Shown in pieces: positions 1 through 6,231 of a stretch of DNA of 8,309 bases. This DNA is from an uncultured Anaerostipes sp. (lineage in GTDB: Bacteria > Bacillota > Clostridia > Lachnospirales > Lachnospiraceae), in NCBI GenBank assembly GCA_900756035.1, contig CAAEIR010000412.1, positions 1-8,309 on the forward strand, written 5' to 3'. Made by a program: the position numbers and the translations under genes. The notes beneath the pieces are model-generated. The model was not told where the DNA came from. It was given only the letters and a program-made list of their open reading frames with translations, and made no database searches. Numbering within the stretch: the stretch's first letter is position 1; the number at the start of each line of letters is the position of its first letter.

Positions 1-915
1 CAGCTGATTGAGAACAAGCAGAAGTTCATTTCCCAGATCATGACCAGCAAAGCACCTGTCCGAAGCTGTGAAGATGTGGACGAAGCGGCGCTCTCCTATG
101 CGGAGGTCAAGGCACTTGCAACCGGAAATCCGGCAGTAAAAGAGAAGATGGCATTGGATGTGGATGTGGCAAAATTAAAGCTTTTAAAAGCAAACCACAT
201 GAATAACCAGTACCGCCTGGAAGATGATATTGCAAGGAATTTTCCACAACAGATTGCAAAACTGACGGAGATCATAGACAGCTACAAGGTAGATATTGCC
301 CATTATTCTGAGCATAAAATCACAGATCCAGAGCAGTTTTCTATGGAAATCAGTGGCAAAGTGTTCACAGAAAAGAAAGAGGCAGGTACGGCACTTCTGG
401 CGGTCTGCAAAGACATTAAGTCTGTAGATGCAGCTATGGACATTGGAAGCTATCAGGGATTTAACATGAGAATTCAATTCGACAGCTGGAGCAAAGAGTT
501 TATCCTGTCTGTAAAGCATGAATCGGTAGCTAAAGTTCGGTTGGGGGCAGATGTCCTGGGGAATATCACTCGTATCAATAATCTTTTGGAAAGCTATCCG
601 GAGAAGCTGGCAGAAGCAGAGCAACGGCTGGAAACGGTACAGGAGCAGCTGGCAAATGCCAAAGAGGAAGTCGGAAAGCCATTTCCAAAAGAAGAGGAAC
701 TGAACCAAAAACTGGAGCGACTATCAGAATTAAATGCACTTCTCAATATGGATGAGCGGGAAGATACAGAAACAGAGCAGTCGGAATCAAAAGAGAAAGA
801 AGAAAGACCGGCACGAGGTTCTATCCATGAGAAGCTGCAGATTTATAAAGAAAAGAGTCAGCGGGAAAGTGAAACTGGCAAGGAAAATAGAAAACGGGAC
901 TTCGGTCTGGAATAA
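1..915 (+). CDS. C-terminal part of a large ICE-encoded helicase/methylase-type protein (5' end outside window)
   Basis: The frame is open from base 1, so this is the 3' end (304 codons) of a longer gene; the first internal ATG at 40 is not a credible start because in-frame coding sequence precedes it. The visible part has no helicase or methylase motif. It begins with a conserved-looking stretch (ENKQKFISQIMTSKAPVRS, then EDVDEAALSYAEVKALATGN) that I recognise from the C-terminal end of the very large SNF2/DEAD-helicase proteins of Firmicutes conjugative elements. It continues with an alpha-helical, charged region (KLKLLKANH), a small beta-rich segment around residues 110-190, and a predicted coiled coil (about residues 200-255, E/K/Q-rich heptads). 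The tail has the motif SIHEKLQIYKEK, which recurs at the C-terminus of the next gene. The family is recalled from similarity, not searched. In such elements this protein is thought to act on DNA during transfer or establishment. Stop at 913-915; next gene 81 bp downstream, probably same operon. Confidence 0.7.
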   Translation, partial: QLIENKQKFISQIMTSKAPVRSCEDVDEAALSYAEVKALATGNPAVKEKMALDVDVAKLKLLKANHMNNQYRLEDDIARNFPQQIAKLTEIIDSYKVDIAHYSEHKITDPEQFSMEISGKVFTEKKEAGTALLAVCKDIKSVDAAMDIGSYQGFNMRIQFDSWSKEFILSVKHESVAKVRLGADVLGNITRINNLLESYPEKLAEAEQRLETVQEQLANAKEEVGKPFPKEEELNQKLERLSELNALLNMDEREDTETEQSESKEKEERPARGSIHEKLQIYKEKSQRESETGKENRKRDFGLE

Positions 916-923
916 GAAAACAA

Positions 924-976
924 GGAAGATGGCATAATCTGGCAGAAAGAATGTTCTGTGGGTTATGCCTTCTTTC
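924..976 (+). promoter_or_regulatory. Long intercistronic RNA hairpin upstream of the YodL-domain gene
   Basis: Bases 924-937 pair with 963-976: GGAAGA/TCTTTC (one G-T wobble) and GGCATAA/TTATGCC, separated by one T/T mismatch. The stem continues through wobble-rich pairs to CAGAA (943-947)/TTCTG (954-958), closed by a 6-nt loop at 948-953. It ends 7 bases before the ribosome binding site of the next gene and has no downstream T-tract, so it is not a classical terminator. It could stabilise or process the mRNA, or modulate translation of the downstream gene. Its arms also explain why the reading frame can be extended upstream to a GTG at 958 without that being the real start. Confidence 0.6.
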
Positions 977-983
977 AGAATAC

Positions 984-990
984 GGGAGGA
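984..990 (+). promoter_or_regulatory. Ribosome binding site that fixes the start of the YodL-domain protein
   Basis: GGGAGGA lies 6 bases before ATG 997. The longer frame from GTG 958 has no ribosome binding site and would start inside the hairpin, so 997 is the chosen start. Confidence 0.85.
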
Positions 991-996
991 ACTTAT

Positions 997-3753
997 ATGG
1001 CAAGAAGTATGATAACAGGTAGAGAAACACAGAAAATGCAGGAATATACGCAGGAACGGATCGCTCAGGCAGAGCGTAGCGGCATAGAATTTTCAACAGA
1101 TGTAAAAGAACAGATTTTTGAATATGCGAATCTGATTGGTGAGGAAGAGAAAGTTAGGACTCTGGTAAGAAATCTGACAGATGCATTGAACAAGGCAGAT
1201 GAAGAAGGTGTAGAGGATTTACTGGATGATGCAAGAATGGATATTCAGGACTTACCAGATCCAACCATAGGCAAGCTGGAACTTCGGGATTATGGATATA
1301 CAGCAGAGGATATGGTACCGCTTAGAAAAGAAGCAGCCTTAGATTATCACAGGATGGGTTCTAAGATTTATTGCCTGGGCAGCGATGGCGGTAAGGGAGA
1401 GTATGCAAGTAAAGAAATGATACAGGCACATGAAGGTCTGTTTGGAATGGAATCGCAGATGTGGGAACGGATAAAGGAGAATGACCTGGATTATGCCGAT
1501 GAAGATTTTGGAGCATTTCAGGAACTGATGAGTGTAATTGACCAGAAAGAAGCACTGAAATTATACGATGCTGGAGCAGATATTTATCTGATCACTAATT
1601 TTTCATCACCGATCTATGTCACGGAACGCATGGAAATTGAACGAGGACCGGAGCATTATCAGATGTCTATGACAGAACTGGAGCGTTTCCGTAACCTGGA
1701 ATGGGAAATGCAGAAATATCCGCAGATTCAGTCTTTGAAAGAGGCAAACCTGTTGTTAGGAACAAGGCGAACCTTTGGTATTTATCAGATCAAGGATGAT
1801 TCACTGGGCGAAAATTATGCATTTATGAATATGAGTTTTATTGAAAGTCATGGTATGCAGATAAAAAAAGAAGATTATAAGCTGGTCTATGTTGGAGAAT
1901 TACTGGGAAATACGTCACTGGATGATATTTTTGAAAGGTTCAACATTGATAGACCGCAAGACTTCCGTGGCCATTCCCTGTCTGTCAGTGATATCGTAGT
2001 TCTGAATGATGGGGAAAAAGTAACAGCTCATTTTGTAGACAGTATCAGTTTTGAACAGCTGGATTCTTTCCTGAATCTGGAAGAACAGGTTCTTAGTGAA
2101 CTGGCATATGAGGTAGGAGAACGTTACTTTGCTATTCAGAGAACAGAAGAAGGATATGATTATTCCTTTTACGATGAAGATTTCCGCCTGATGGATGGTG
2201 GCGTCTATGAAAATGATGAAATCTCTATTGAAGAAGCGGCAGAGGAACTTCTGGAAGACGAAGGCTGGACTGGAGAACGCATCCGTGGGGATTATGATCA
2301 GTTGATGGAAAAAGTGGAAGAAATGGATGTGGTTGTAATGGCAGAGATTCAGAAAAGCCAGGGCGAATATAAGCCACTGGCAAAAGTAGAGGAACTGGAA
2401 GAGGCGAATTATAACATGATTGATAACGTCCTCAACAATATGCCACCGAAGAAAGAACCGTATCTGGAATACTTTGCTGCAGAATGCGATGAGTTCCATG
2501 ATATGGGAGCTTATGAAAAAAGTACCGATGTTAATCAGATAACGGCAGTCTATGAAAAATATAGGGAGAATCCAGAAACAGCTTATCTCGGATGCTCAAT
2601 GGGAATTATCTATCGTGATCCGGAAGACAGTTACTATGATGAAGCCGAATTTGCAATCGTAAAAGGAAATACCGTATTTGGGAATCTGATGGATGATGTT
2701 CGGTTTTATGGGGAGCTTGCACTGGTACGGGAAGGAATTGAGAAAATTCATGAAGCATTGCCGGATTATAAGTATGTACCGATGCGGGATGTTCGGGAAG
2801 CAATGTATCCAGAGAAGATGACCACAGAACAGCTGGCAGAGGCACTGGATGAGATTGCAGAAGCTTTTGATCCGTATGAGTATCTGGATAATGTTGAGAT
2901 GGGAGAAAATACGGTACAGGAAGTAATGTTGGATTTACAAAGCGGTAATATTCATTATTATGTTTCTTACTTGAAGGATATTGTAGACGAAGAATGCGAC
3001 CTGTCTGTTCGGGCAGGCGTATTGATGGAAAGACTGAAAGCCTATGAACCAGAACTTCCAAAAGAGCTGGAACCAATGGTGTATGTAAACTTCTGTGAAG
3101 AGAGTGATCTTATGAAGCCAAGATGTCAGAAGTTGTCCGAGTTGGATGCAAAAACAGCAGAAATGGATAAAGAATGGTATGCAAACCGTGATCCGAAGAC
3201 AGAGGAACCTACAAAAATCGCAAAGATATATGTGACTGTATATTATGCGGAAAAAGGTGAACAGATGCTGCATCATTTCAAGAAGTCAATGGATATTGGA
3301 AATGGACATGGCGGTATTGTGAGTCAGTTGAAGTATGATAATGAAATGAAGCTAACAGATGAGTATTGGATCAATTACCAGAAAGGTAAAGGAAGTGAAG
3401 AGTTCCAAAAATATATGGAAGATCTGACAGACATGCAGAATCATGTGCTTCCGTATCTGCAGAGTTTTTGCAACCTGGAAAAAAAAGGTGTGAAAGAGAG
3501 ACGAGAACAGCAGATAGCGGAAAGAAATGAAGGAAGAGCAGATGAGAGAGTAACAAGTACCGAAGCGAATGCAGTGGTAAAGGATGCAGGAAAGACAGAT
3601 AGAAAACCGGCACAGCAGAAGCAGGAGGTAGTTGGAAAAGATAAGAAATTATCTATTCATGAACGGCTTGAAATTAATAAGAAGATTATTCAAGAAAAGC
3701 AGGGAAAAGATAAGCCGGAGAGAGGAGTTGATTTGGGTGTAAGGACAGTGTAG
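997..3753 (+). CDS. YodL-domain multidomain ICE protein, 918 aa
   Basis: A large, strongly acidic soluble protein with no signal peptide or membrane segment. Residues about 1-115 are helical; about 120-215 form a mixed domain (GSKIYCLGSD...AHEGLFG). Residues about 258-360 match the YodL-type domain (FGIYQIKDD, YVGELLGNTSLDDIFERFN, GHSLSVSDIVVLN). Residues about 370-430 (GERYFAIQRTEEGYDYSFYD, then an acidic helix) look like one of the 'large polyvalent protein-associated' domains. Residues about 487-590 (YFAAECDEFHDMG...AVYEKY) resemble another ICE accessory domain of that sort, and 690-830 I do not recognise. The C-terminal linker is K/E/Q-rich and ends in SIHERLEINKK, echoing the preceding protein's tail. 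YodL and LPD-type domains are known from ICE and phage multidomain proteins; their biochemical role is largely unknown, with roles in transfer, establishment or anti-defence suggested. No catalytic motif is evident. Start chosen at ATG 997 because of the GGGAGGA site; probably co-transcribed with the upstream gene. Confidence 0.8.
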   Translation: MARSMITGRETQKMQEYTQERIAQAERSGIEFSTDVKEQIFEYANLIGEEEKVRTLVRNLTDALNKADEEGVEDLLDDARMDIQDLPDPTIGKLELRDYGYTAEDMVPLRKEAALDYHRMGSKIYCLGSDGGKGEYASKEMIQAHEGLFGMESQMWERIKENDLDYADEDFGAFQELMSVIDQKEALKLYDAGADIYLITNFSSPIYVTERMEIERGPEHYQMSMTELERFRNLEWEMQKYPQIQSLKEANLLLGTRRTFGIYQIKDDSLGENYAFMNMSFIESHGMQIKKEDYKLVYVGELLGNTSLDDIFERFNIDRPQDFRGHSLSVSDIVVLNDGEKVTAHFVDSISFEQLDSFLNLEEQVLSELAYEVGERYFAIQRTEEGYDYSFYDEDFRLMDGGVYENDEISIEEAAEELLEDEGWTGERIRGDYDQLMEKVEEMDVVVMAEIQKSQGEYKPLAKVEELEEANYNMIDNVLNNMPPKKEPYLEYFAAECDEFHDMGAYEKSTDVNQITAVYEKYRENPETAYLGCSMGIIYRDPEDSYYDEAEFAIVKGNTVFGNLMDDVRFYGELALVREGIEKIHEALPDYKYVPMRDVREAMYPEKMTTEQLAEALDEIAEAFDPYEYLDNVEMGENTVQEVMLDLQSGNIHYYVSYLKDIVDEECDLSVRAGVLMERLKAYEPELPKELEPMVYVNFCEESDLMKPRCQKLSELDAKTAEMDKEWYANRDPKTEEPTKIAKIYVTVYYAEKGEQMLHHFKKSMDIGNGHGGIVSQLKYDNEMKLTDEYWINYQKGKGSEEFQKYMEDLTDMQNHVLPYLQSFCNLEKKGVKERREQQIAERNEGRADERVTSTEANAVVKDAGKTDRKPAQQKQEVVGKDKKLSIHERLEINKKIIQEKQGKDKPERGVDLGVRTV

Positions 3754-3781
3754 AATAATCAGAACAAGTCGGATATTACGG

Positions 3782-3824
3782 GTAATAATGTGACTTATGG
3801 TTTGTTTGTACAAGCAGTTATTAC
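3782..3824. repeat. Inverted repeat after the YodL-domain gene
   Basis: GTAATAA (3782-3788) and TTATTAC (3818-3824) are perfect 7-bp inverted copies separated by 29 bp that contain the small palindrome TTGTACAA. There is no following T-run, so it is not an obvious terminator. It is AT-rich and could be coincidental. Confidence 0.3.
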
Positions 3825-3869
3825 AACAGAAAAGTGACAAATTTCAATACTGAATATATTGGATACAAA

Positions 3870-3898
3870 TTGACTTTGTTTGCATCTGAGAATATAAT
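3870..3898 (+). promoter_or_regulatory. Near-consensus sigma-A promoter
   Basis: TTGACT (3870-3875), a 17-bp spacer, and TATAAT (3893-3898) differ from consensus at one base. The predicted start is near 3905. Downstream lies only a short, apparently decayed frame and then about 400 bp of non-coding DNA before the response-regulator gene, so the transcript is either a short RNA, a relic, or a long leader for the two-component operon. Confidence 0.6.
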
Positions 3899-3916
3899 TT
3901 AACAAAAGAAATATGA

Positions 3917-4129
3917 TTGCTCGTGAACTTGCTATGCTATGGAGATGAAGGTATGGCATATCTTTCTATCGTTCAAACAGCTAAAAATGTGGACTGCAGA
4001 AACGATGAGTACAAATACTTTACTCTGAAAATTGAATTCTCGGAGAAATGCGTGTCGGCAATTACTGAGCATTTCTGGAAGATGCCGAGAGGTCAAAGGA
4101 TGCAAGAATCTGTATTGGATAATATGTAA
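3917..4129 (+). pseudogene. Probable remnant of an IS66-family transposase C-terminus
   Basis: The open frame encodes 70 residues that include NLLCYGDEGMAYLSIVQTAK followed by YKYFTL. This resembles the IS66 C-terminal pattern, in which a G-S/D-E-G segment precedes Y-S-I/L-V/I-E/Q-T-A-K and a Y-x-Y-L segment. After YKYFTL the similarity appears to move to another frame: from 4036 that frame reads ILGEMRVGN, hits a TGA, and continues AFLEDAERSK, reminiscent of the SEM...FLED part of IS66 proteins. That indicates one frameshift and one nonsense change. No N-terminal or DDE catalytic region is present. An alternative is a genuine 58-aa gene from ATG 3953, which has a possible GGAG (3941-3944) and a strong promoter upstream; however, the resemblance starts before that ATG, which favours a remnant. 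The assignment rests on remembered family patterns. Confidence 0.45.
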
Positions 4130-4198
4130 GAACACAAAAAACAAATATAAGTCACAGTGGATATAAGTGGAGAATAGTAGTAAAATATACTTGTTAAC

Positions 4199-4222
4199 TT
4201 CTGATAATGTATATTATCAGAA
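4199..4222. repeat. Perfect 24-bp palindrome TTCTGATAAT-GTAT-ATTATCAGAA
   Basis: Two 10-bp arms are perfect inverted copies around GTAT. A further exact copy of TTCTGATAAT lies at 4436-4445, about 30 bp upstream of the -35 box of the response-regulator promoter. No run of Ts follows, so a terminator is unlikely. It may be a binding site for a dimeric regulator or recombinase, or a relic of a mobile-element end. Confidence 0.55.
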
Positions 4223-4473
4223 ACTATTTGTAGAAGGGGAGTGCAATACCGGTAAAGAAAAGACTATCGATTTTCGGGGATAAAATTGGGCTTTTTGGTT
4301 TCCGTGGGGCTTTCGTTTAATGCAAACTACAACCCCCTAATTTCAATTTAATATCGATTTGAAGTTGCTTTTAATTGTCCTATTTTTGTGCCGTGAACAG
4401 TTTTAAAACCCCGTTTGATAACTCCGCGTTTTGTTTTCTGATAATTTTGGCTAATAAATCTTGAATATAACTA

Positions 4474-4503
4474 TTTACAATACAAAACTGGCAAAGATAT
4501 AAT
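4474..4503 (+). promoter_or_regulatory. Promoter of the two-component operon
   Basis: TTTACA (4474-4479), an 18-bp spacer, and TATAAT (4498-4503) give a good sigma-A promoter with a predicted start near 4510, about 23 bases before the response-regulator ATG. The half-site at 4436-4445 sits just upstream, where an activator could bind. Confidence 0.6.
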
Positions 4504-4532
4504 TATCATTGATCTAGAAGAAAGCAGTGTGA

Positions 4533-5219
4533 ATGATGAGTGAAAAGTTACTGATTGTTGAAGATGATAAAAAATTAAATGATGGAATACGTCTTGCTTT
4601 AAAGAATGATTCTTATTTCTTTTATCAGTTCAGAACCTTGCAGGAAGCGAGAGAGATTCTAAACAGGGAAGATATCACATTGGTTTTATTAGATGTGAAC
4701 TTGCCGGATGGGAATGGGATTGATTTTGTAAGAGAAATCAGGAAAAACAGTCAGGTGCCGATTATTCTGCTTACAGTAAATAACATGGAAGTAGATATCG
4801 TAACAGGATTGGAAGCCGGGGCAAATGATTATATTACGAAACCGTTTAGTTTGATGGTTTTGCGTGCAAGAGTGTCTGTGCAGCTTAGAAATAAAGAGGC
4901 AGCAGCTAAGAATTCTATGGAGTTTGATGGATTTGAGTTCTGTTTCGATAAAATGGAATTTTTCAAAGATGGAGAACCGATTGAACTTAGTAAGACAGAA
5001 CAAAAGTTGTTGCGAGTGCTGTGTGAAAATAAAGGTAAGGTATTGAAACGAGAATACTTGATCGACGAAGTGTGGCAGGGGGATACAGAGTTTGTGGATG
5101 CCCATGCCTTGACTGTTGCAATCAAACGTCTCAGAGATAAATTGGAAGAGGATGTGCAGAAGCCTAAATATATCAAAACGATTTACGGAATTGGTTACAC
5201 ATGGGCGGTGAAAGAATGA
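4533..5219 (+). CDS. OmpR/PhoB-family response regulator
   Basis: This is a cytoplasmic transcription factor expected to be phosphorylated by the kinase encoded next to it. Residues 1-120 form a receiver domain: acidic pocket E10-D11-D12, phosphoacceptor D54 in LVLLDVNLPDGNG, switch T81 (IILLTV), and K103 in DYITKPF. Residues about 127-228 form a winged-helix DNA-binding domain (LSKTEQKLLRVLCENKGKV, then VDAHALTVAIKRLRDKL and the final YIKTIYGIGYTW). At 228 aa it has the normal length, with all key residues present. Two ATGs lie in tandem (4533 and 4536), and the first is taken; the ribosome binding site AGAAG (4516-4520) is modest. The gene overlaps the kinase gene by 4 bp (ATGA), implying coupled translation. 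Likely targets are the downstream ABC transporter promoter region and possibly its own promoter. Confidence 0.95.
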   Translation: MMSEKLLIVEDDKKLNDGIRLALKNDSYFFYQFRTLQEAREILNREDITLVLLDVNLPDGNGIDFVREIRKNSQVPIILLTVNNMEVDIVTGLEAGANDYITKPFSLMVLRARVSVQLRNKEAAAKNSMEFDGFEFCFDKMEFFKDGEPIELSKTEQKLLRVLCENKGKVLKREYLIDEVWQGDTEFVDAHALTVAIKRLRDKLEEDVQKPKYIKTIYGIGYTWAVKE

Positions 5220-6112
5220 TAGAAAAAATGATATGGGTTGCAGGAATATTTCTCCTGAGCGGAGTCTTTTGGTACTGTATTTTCTATCAGAAAGAAAAAA
5301 GGCTTTTGAACCGGCTGCAGCAAATGCTGGATCATGCGATAGATGGAGAATTGGAACGGACAGAAATCTCTGAAGAAAAGTATTCTGCTCTTGAAAACAG
5401 CATGAAACATTATTTAGACAGCAGTTTTCTGGATAGAAAAAATCAGCAGGAACAAAAAGAAGTGATACAGAAACTTATTTCCGATATTGCGCACCAGACA
5501 TTGACTCCTATTTCAAATTTGAAGATTTATGGAGAAATACTCTCTGAATTGAATCATGGAAATCAGGAGGAGATAGATACCATTTTAGAGCAGACGGAGA
5601 AATTAGATTTCCTGATACAATCATTGGTCAAATTATCTCGGATGGAGAGTGGGATTATCGCAGTACATCCGGAAAAGGTGGATATCAGACAGTTACTCGA
5701 ATCAGTCTGTCAAGGATTTACTGCAAAAGCAAGGGAGAAGGATATTTCTTTGAGTGTGTGCGATACAGATTTGTATGTTATCTGTGACCTGAAATGGACT
5801 GCAGAGGCGCTTGGAAATATTGTAGACAATGCGATAAAATATACGCCAGAAGGAGGGAAAGTTCAGCTGAAGGTGGAGAAATATTCTTCCTTTGTGAAAG
5901 TTGATGTAATAGACGATGGTATTGGAATCAAAAAGGAAGAAATACCAAAGATATTTGGAAGGTTTTATCGGAGTCTGTCAGTAGCGGATCAGCCGGGAGT
6001 GGGTGTTGGTTTATTTCTTGCAAGAGAGATCATTCAAGCACAAAAGGGATATGTGAAAGTGAAATCAGAGATTGGGAAAGGTTCCACATTTTCTGTGTTT
6101 CTTCCTGTATAA
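5216..6112 (+). CDS. Sensor histidine kinase with a single N-terminal membrane helix
   Basis: A 298-aa membrane-anchored kinase, partner of the preceding regulator. One hydrophobic helix lies at about residues 6-24 (MIWVAGIFLLSGVFWYCIFY), followed directly by a cytoplasmic helical linker; there is no second membrane helix and no extracellular sensor domain. The H-box has H93 in ISDIAHQTLTP, with Gln in place of the usual Glu after His. The ATPase domain has the N-box GNIVDNAIKYTP (N205), G1 box DDGIG (233-237), F-box IFGRFYRS, and G2 box GVGVGLFLA (261-269), ending in GSTFSVFLPV. All catalytic boxes are present, so it should be active. Start chosen at ATG 5216 rather than ATG 5201, because 5216 gives the ATGA overlap with the regulator stop and has GGTGAAAG just before it. 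A kinase without a sensor domain suggests the signal comes through a membrane partner, plausibly the adjacent transporter; that is inference. Confidence 0.93.
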   Translation: MIEKMIWVAGIFLLSGVFWYCIFYQKEKRLLNRLQQMLDHAIDGELERTEISEEKYSALENSMKHYLDSSFLDRKNQQEQKEVIQKLISDIAHQTLTPISNLKIYGEILSELNHGNQEEIDTILEQTEKLDFLIQSLVKLSRMESGIIAVHPEKVDIRQLLESVCQGFTAKAREKDISLSVCDTDLYVICDLKWTAEALGNIVDNAIKYTPEGGKVQLKVEKYSSFVKVDVIDDGIGIKKEEIPKIFGRFYRSLSVADQPGVGVGLFLAREIIQAQKGYVKVKSEIGKGSTFSVFLPV

Positions 6113-6132
6113 GGAGCGAATAGTATCAAAAC

Positions 6133-6172
6133 TGTGATATTTCAGAAACCGGATAGAGACATTCTTGTGATA
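6133..6172. promoter_or_regulatory. Candidate response-regulator site: two TGTGATA repeats
   Basis: TGTGATA occurs at 6133-6139 and 6166-6172, exactly 33 bp apart (three helical turns of 11 bp), upstream of the transporter genes. OmpR-family regulators commonly bind direct repeats on one face of the helix. I see no strong promoter boxes here, which would fit an activator-dependent promoter, but the 7-bp repeats could be chance. Confidence 0.25.
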
Positions 6173-6207
6173 AAGTCTGTATTGTAAAGATCAATACAGA
6201 CTTTTTT
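6172..6207 (+). terminator. Strong intrinsic terminator between kinase and transporter genes
   Basis: A perfect 13-bp stem (6172-6184 with 6192-6204; core AGTCTGTATTG/CAATACAGACT) with a 7-nt loop is followed by an uninterrupted T-run through 6207. The T-run is on the + strand side only, so it terminates rightward transcription from the regulator-kinase operon. Because only 24 bases separate it from the ATPase ATG, the transporter needs either readthrough or a promoter upstream of this hairpin, in which case it would act as an attenuator in the transporter leader. Confidence 0.9.
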
Positions 6208-6231
6208 ACAATATAAGACAGGGAGGAAGAC

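Larger units (their letters stand above)
4130..4532. other. Gene-free junction region with palindrome, G/C-tract block and promoter
   Basis: I see no credible gene on either strand here; the longest minus-strand frames are about 40 codons and lack starts. The region contains the 24-bp palindrome at 4199-4222, a third copy of its half-site at 4436-4445, and two copies of TATCGATTT (4265-4273 and 4352-4360). A nested hairpin can form at 4306-4336, with GGGG/CCCC and GTTT/AAAC stems separated by symmetric 5-nt internal loops. There is an imperfect palindrome at 4342-4363, and the promoter at 4474-4503. It separates ICE backbone genes from the regulator-transporter cargo. Confidence 0.6.

Noticed and set aside
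184..708. Minus-strand open frame of 174 codons opposite the first gene
   Set aside because: It is an antisense shadow of the helicase-type coding region with low-complexity hydrophobic composition and no ribosome binding site.
958..996. Upstream extension of the YodL-domain protein to a GTG start
   Set aside because: There is no ribosome binding site, and this segment forms one arm of the hairpin; ATG 997 has a perfect GGGAGGA.
1915..2499. Minus-strand open frame of 194 codons inside the YodL-domain gene
   Set aside because: It lies antisense to a convincing long gene, is rich in F/I/H/C as expected from the complement of acidic codons, and resembles no family.
4199..4222. Palindrome as an intrinsic terminator
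   Set aside because: The stem is AT-rich and is followed by ACTATTTG rather than a T-run.
4265..4360. TATCGATTT direct repeats as an IS target-site duplication
   Set aside because: The copies are only 87 bp apart, flank no recognisable element, and are AT-rich enough to be chance.
4348..4470. Minus-strand frames of about 40 codons (one basic, K/R-rich) in the junction region
   Set aside because: No start codon with a ribosome binding site and no recognised family; two overlapping frames are equally open, so chance is likely.
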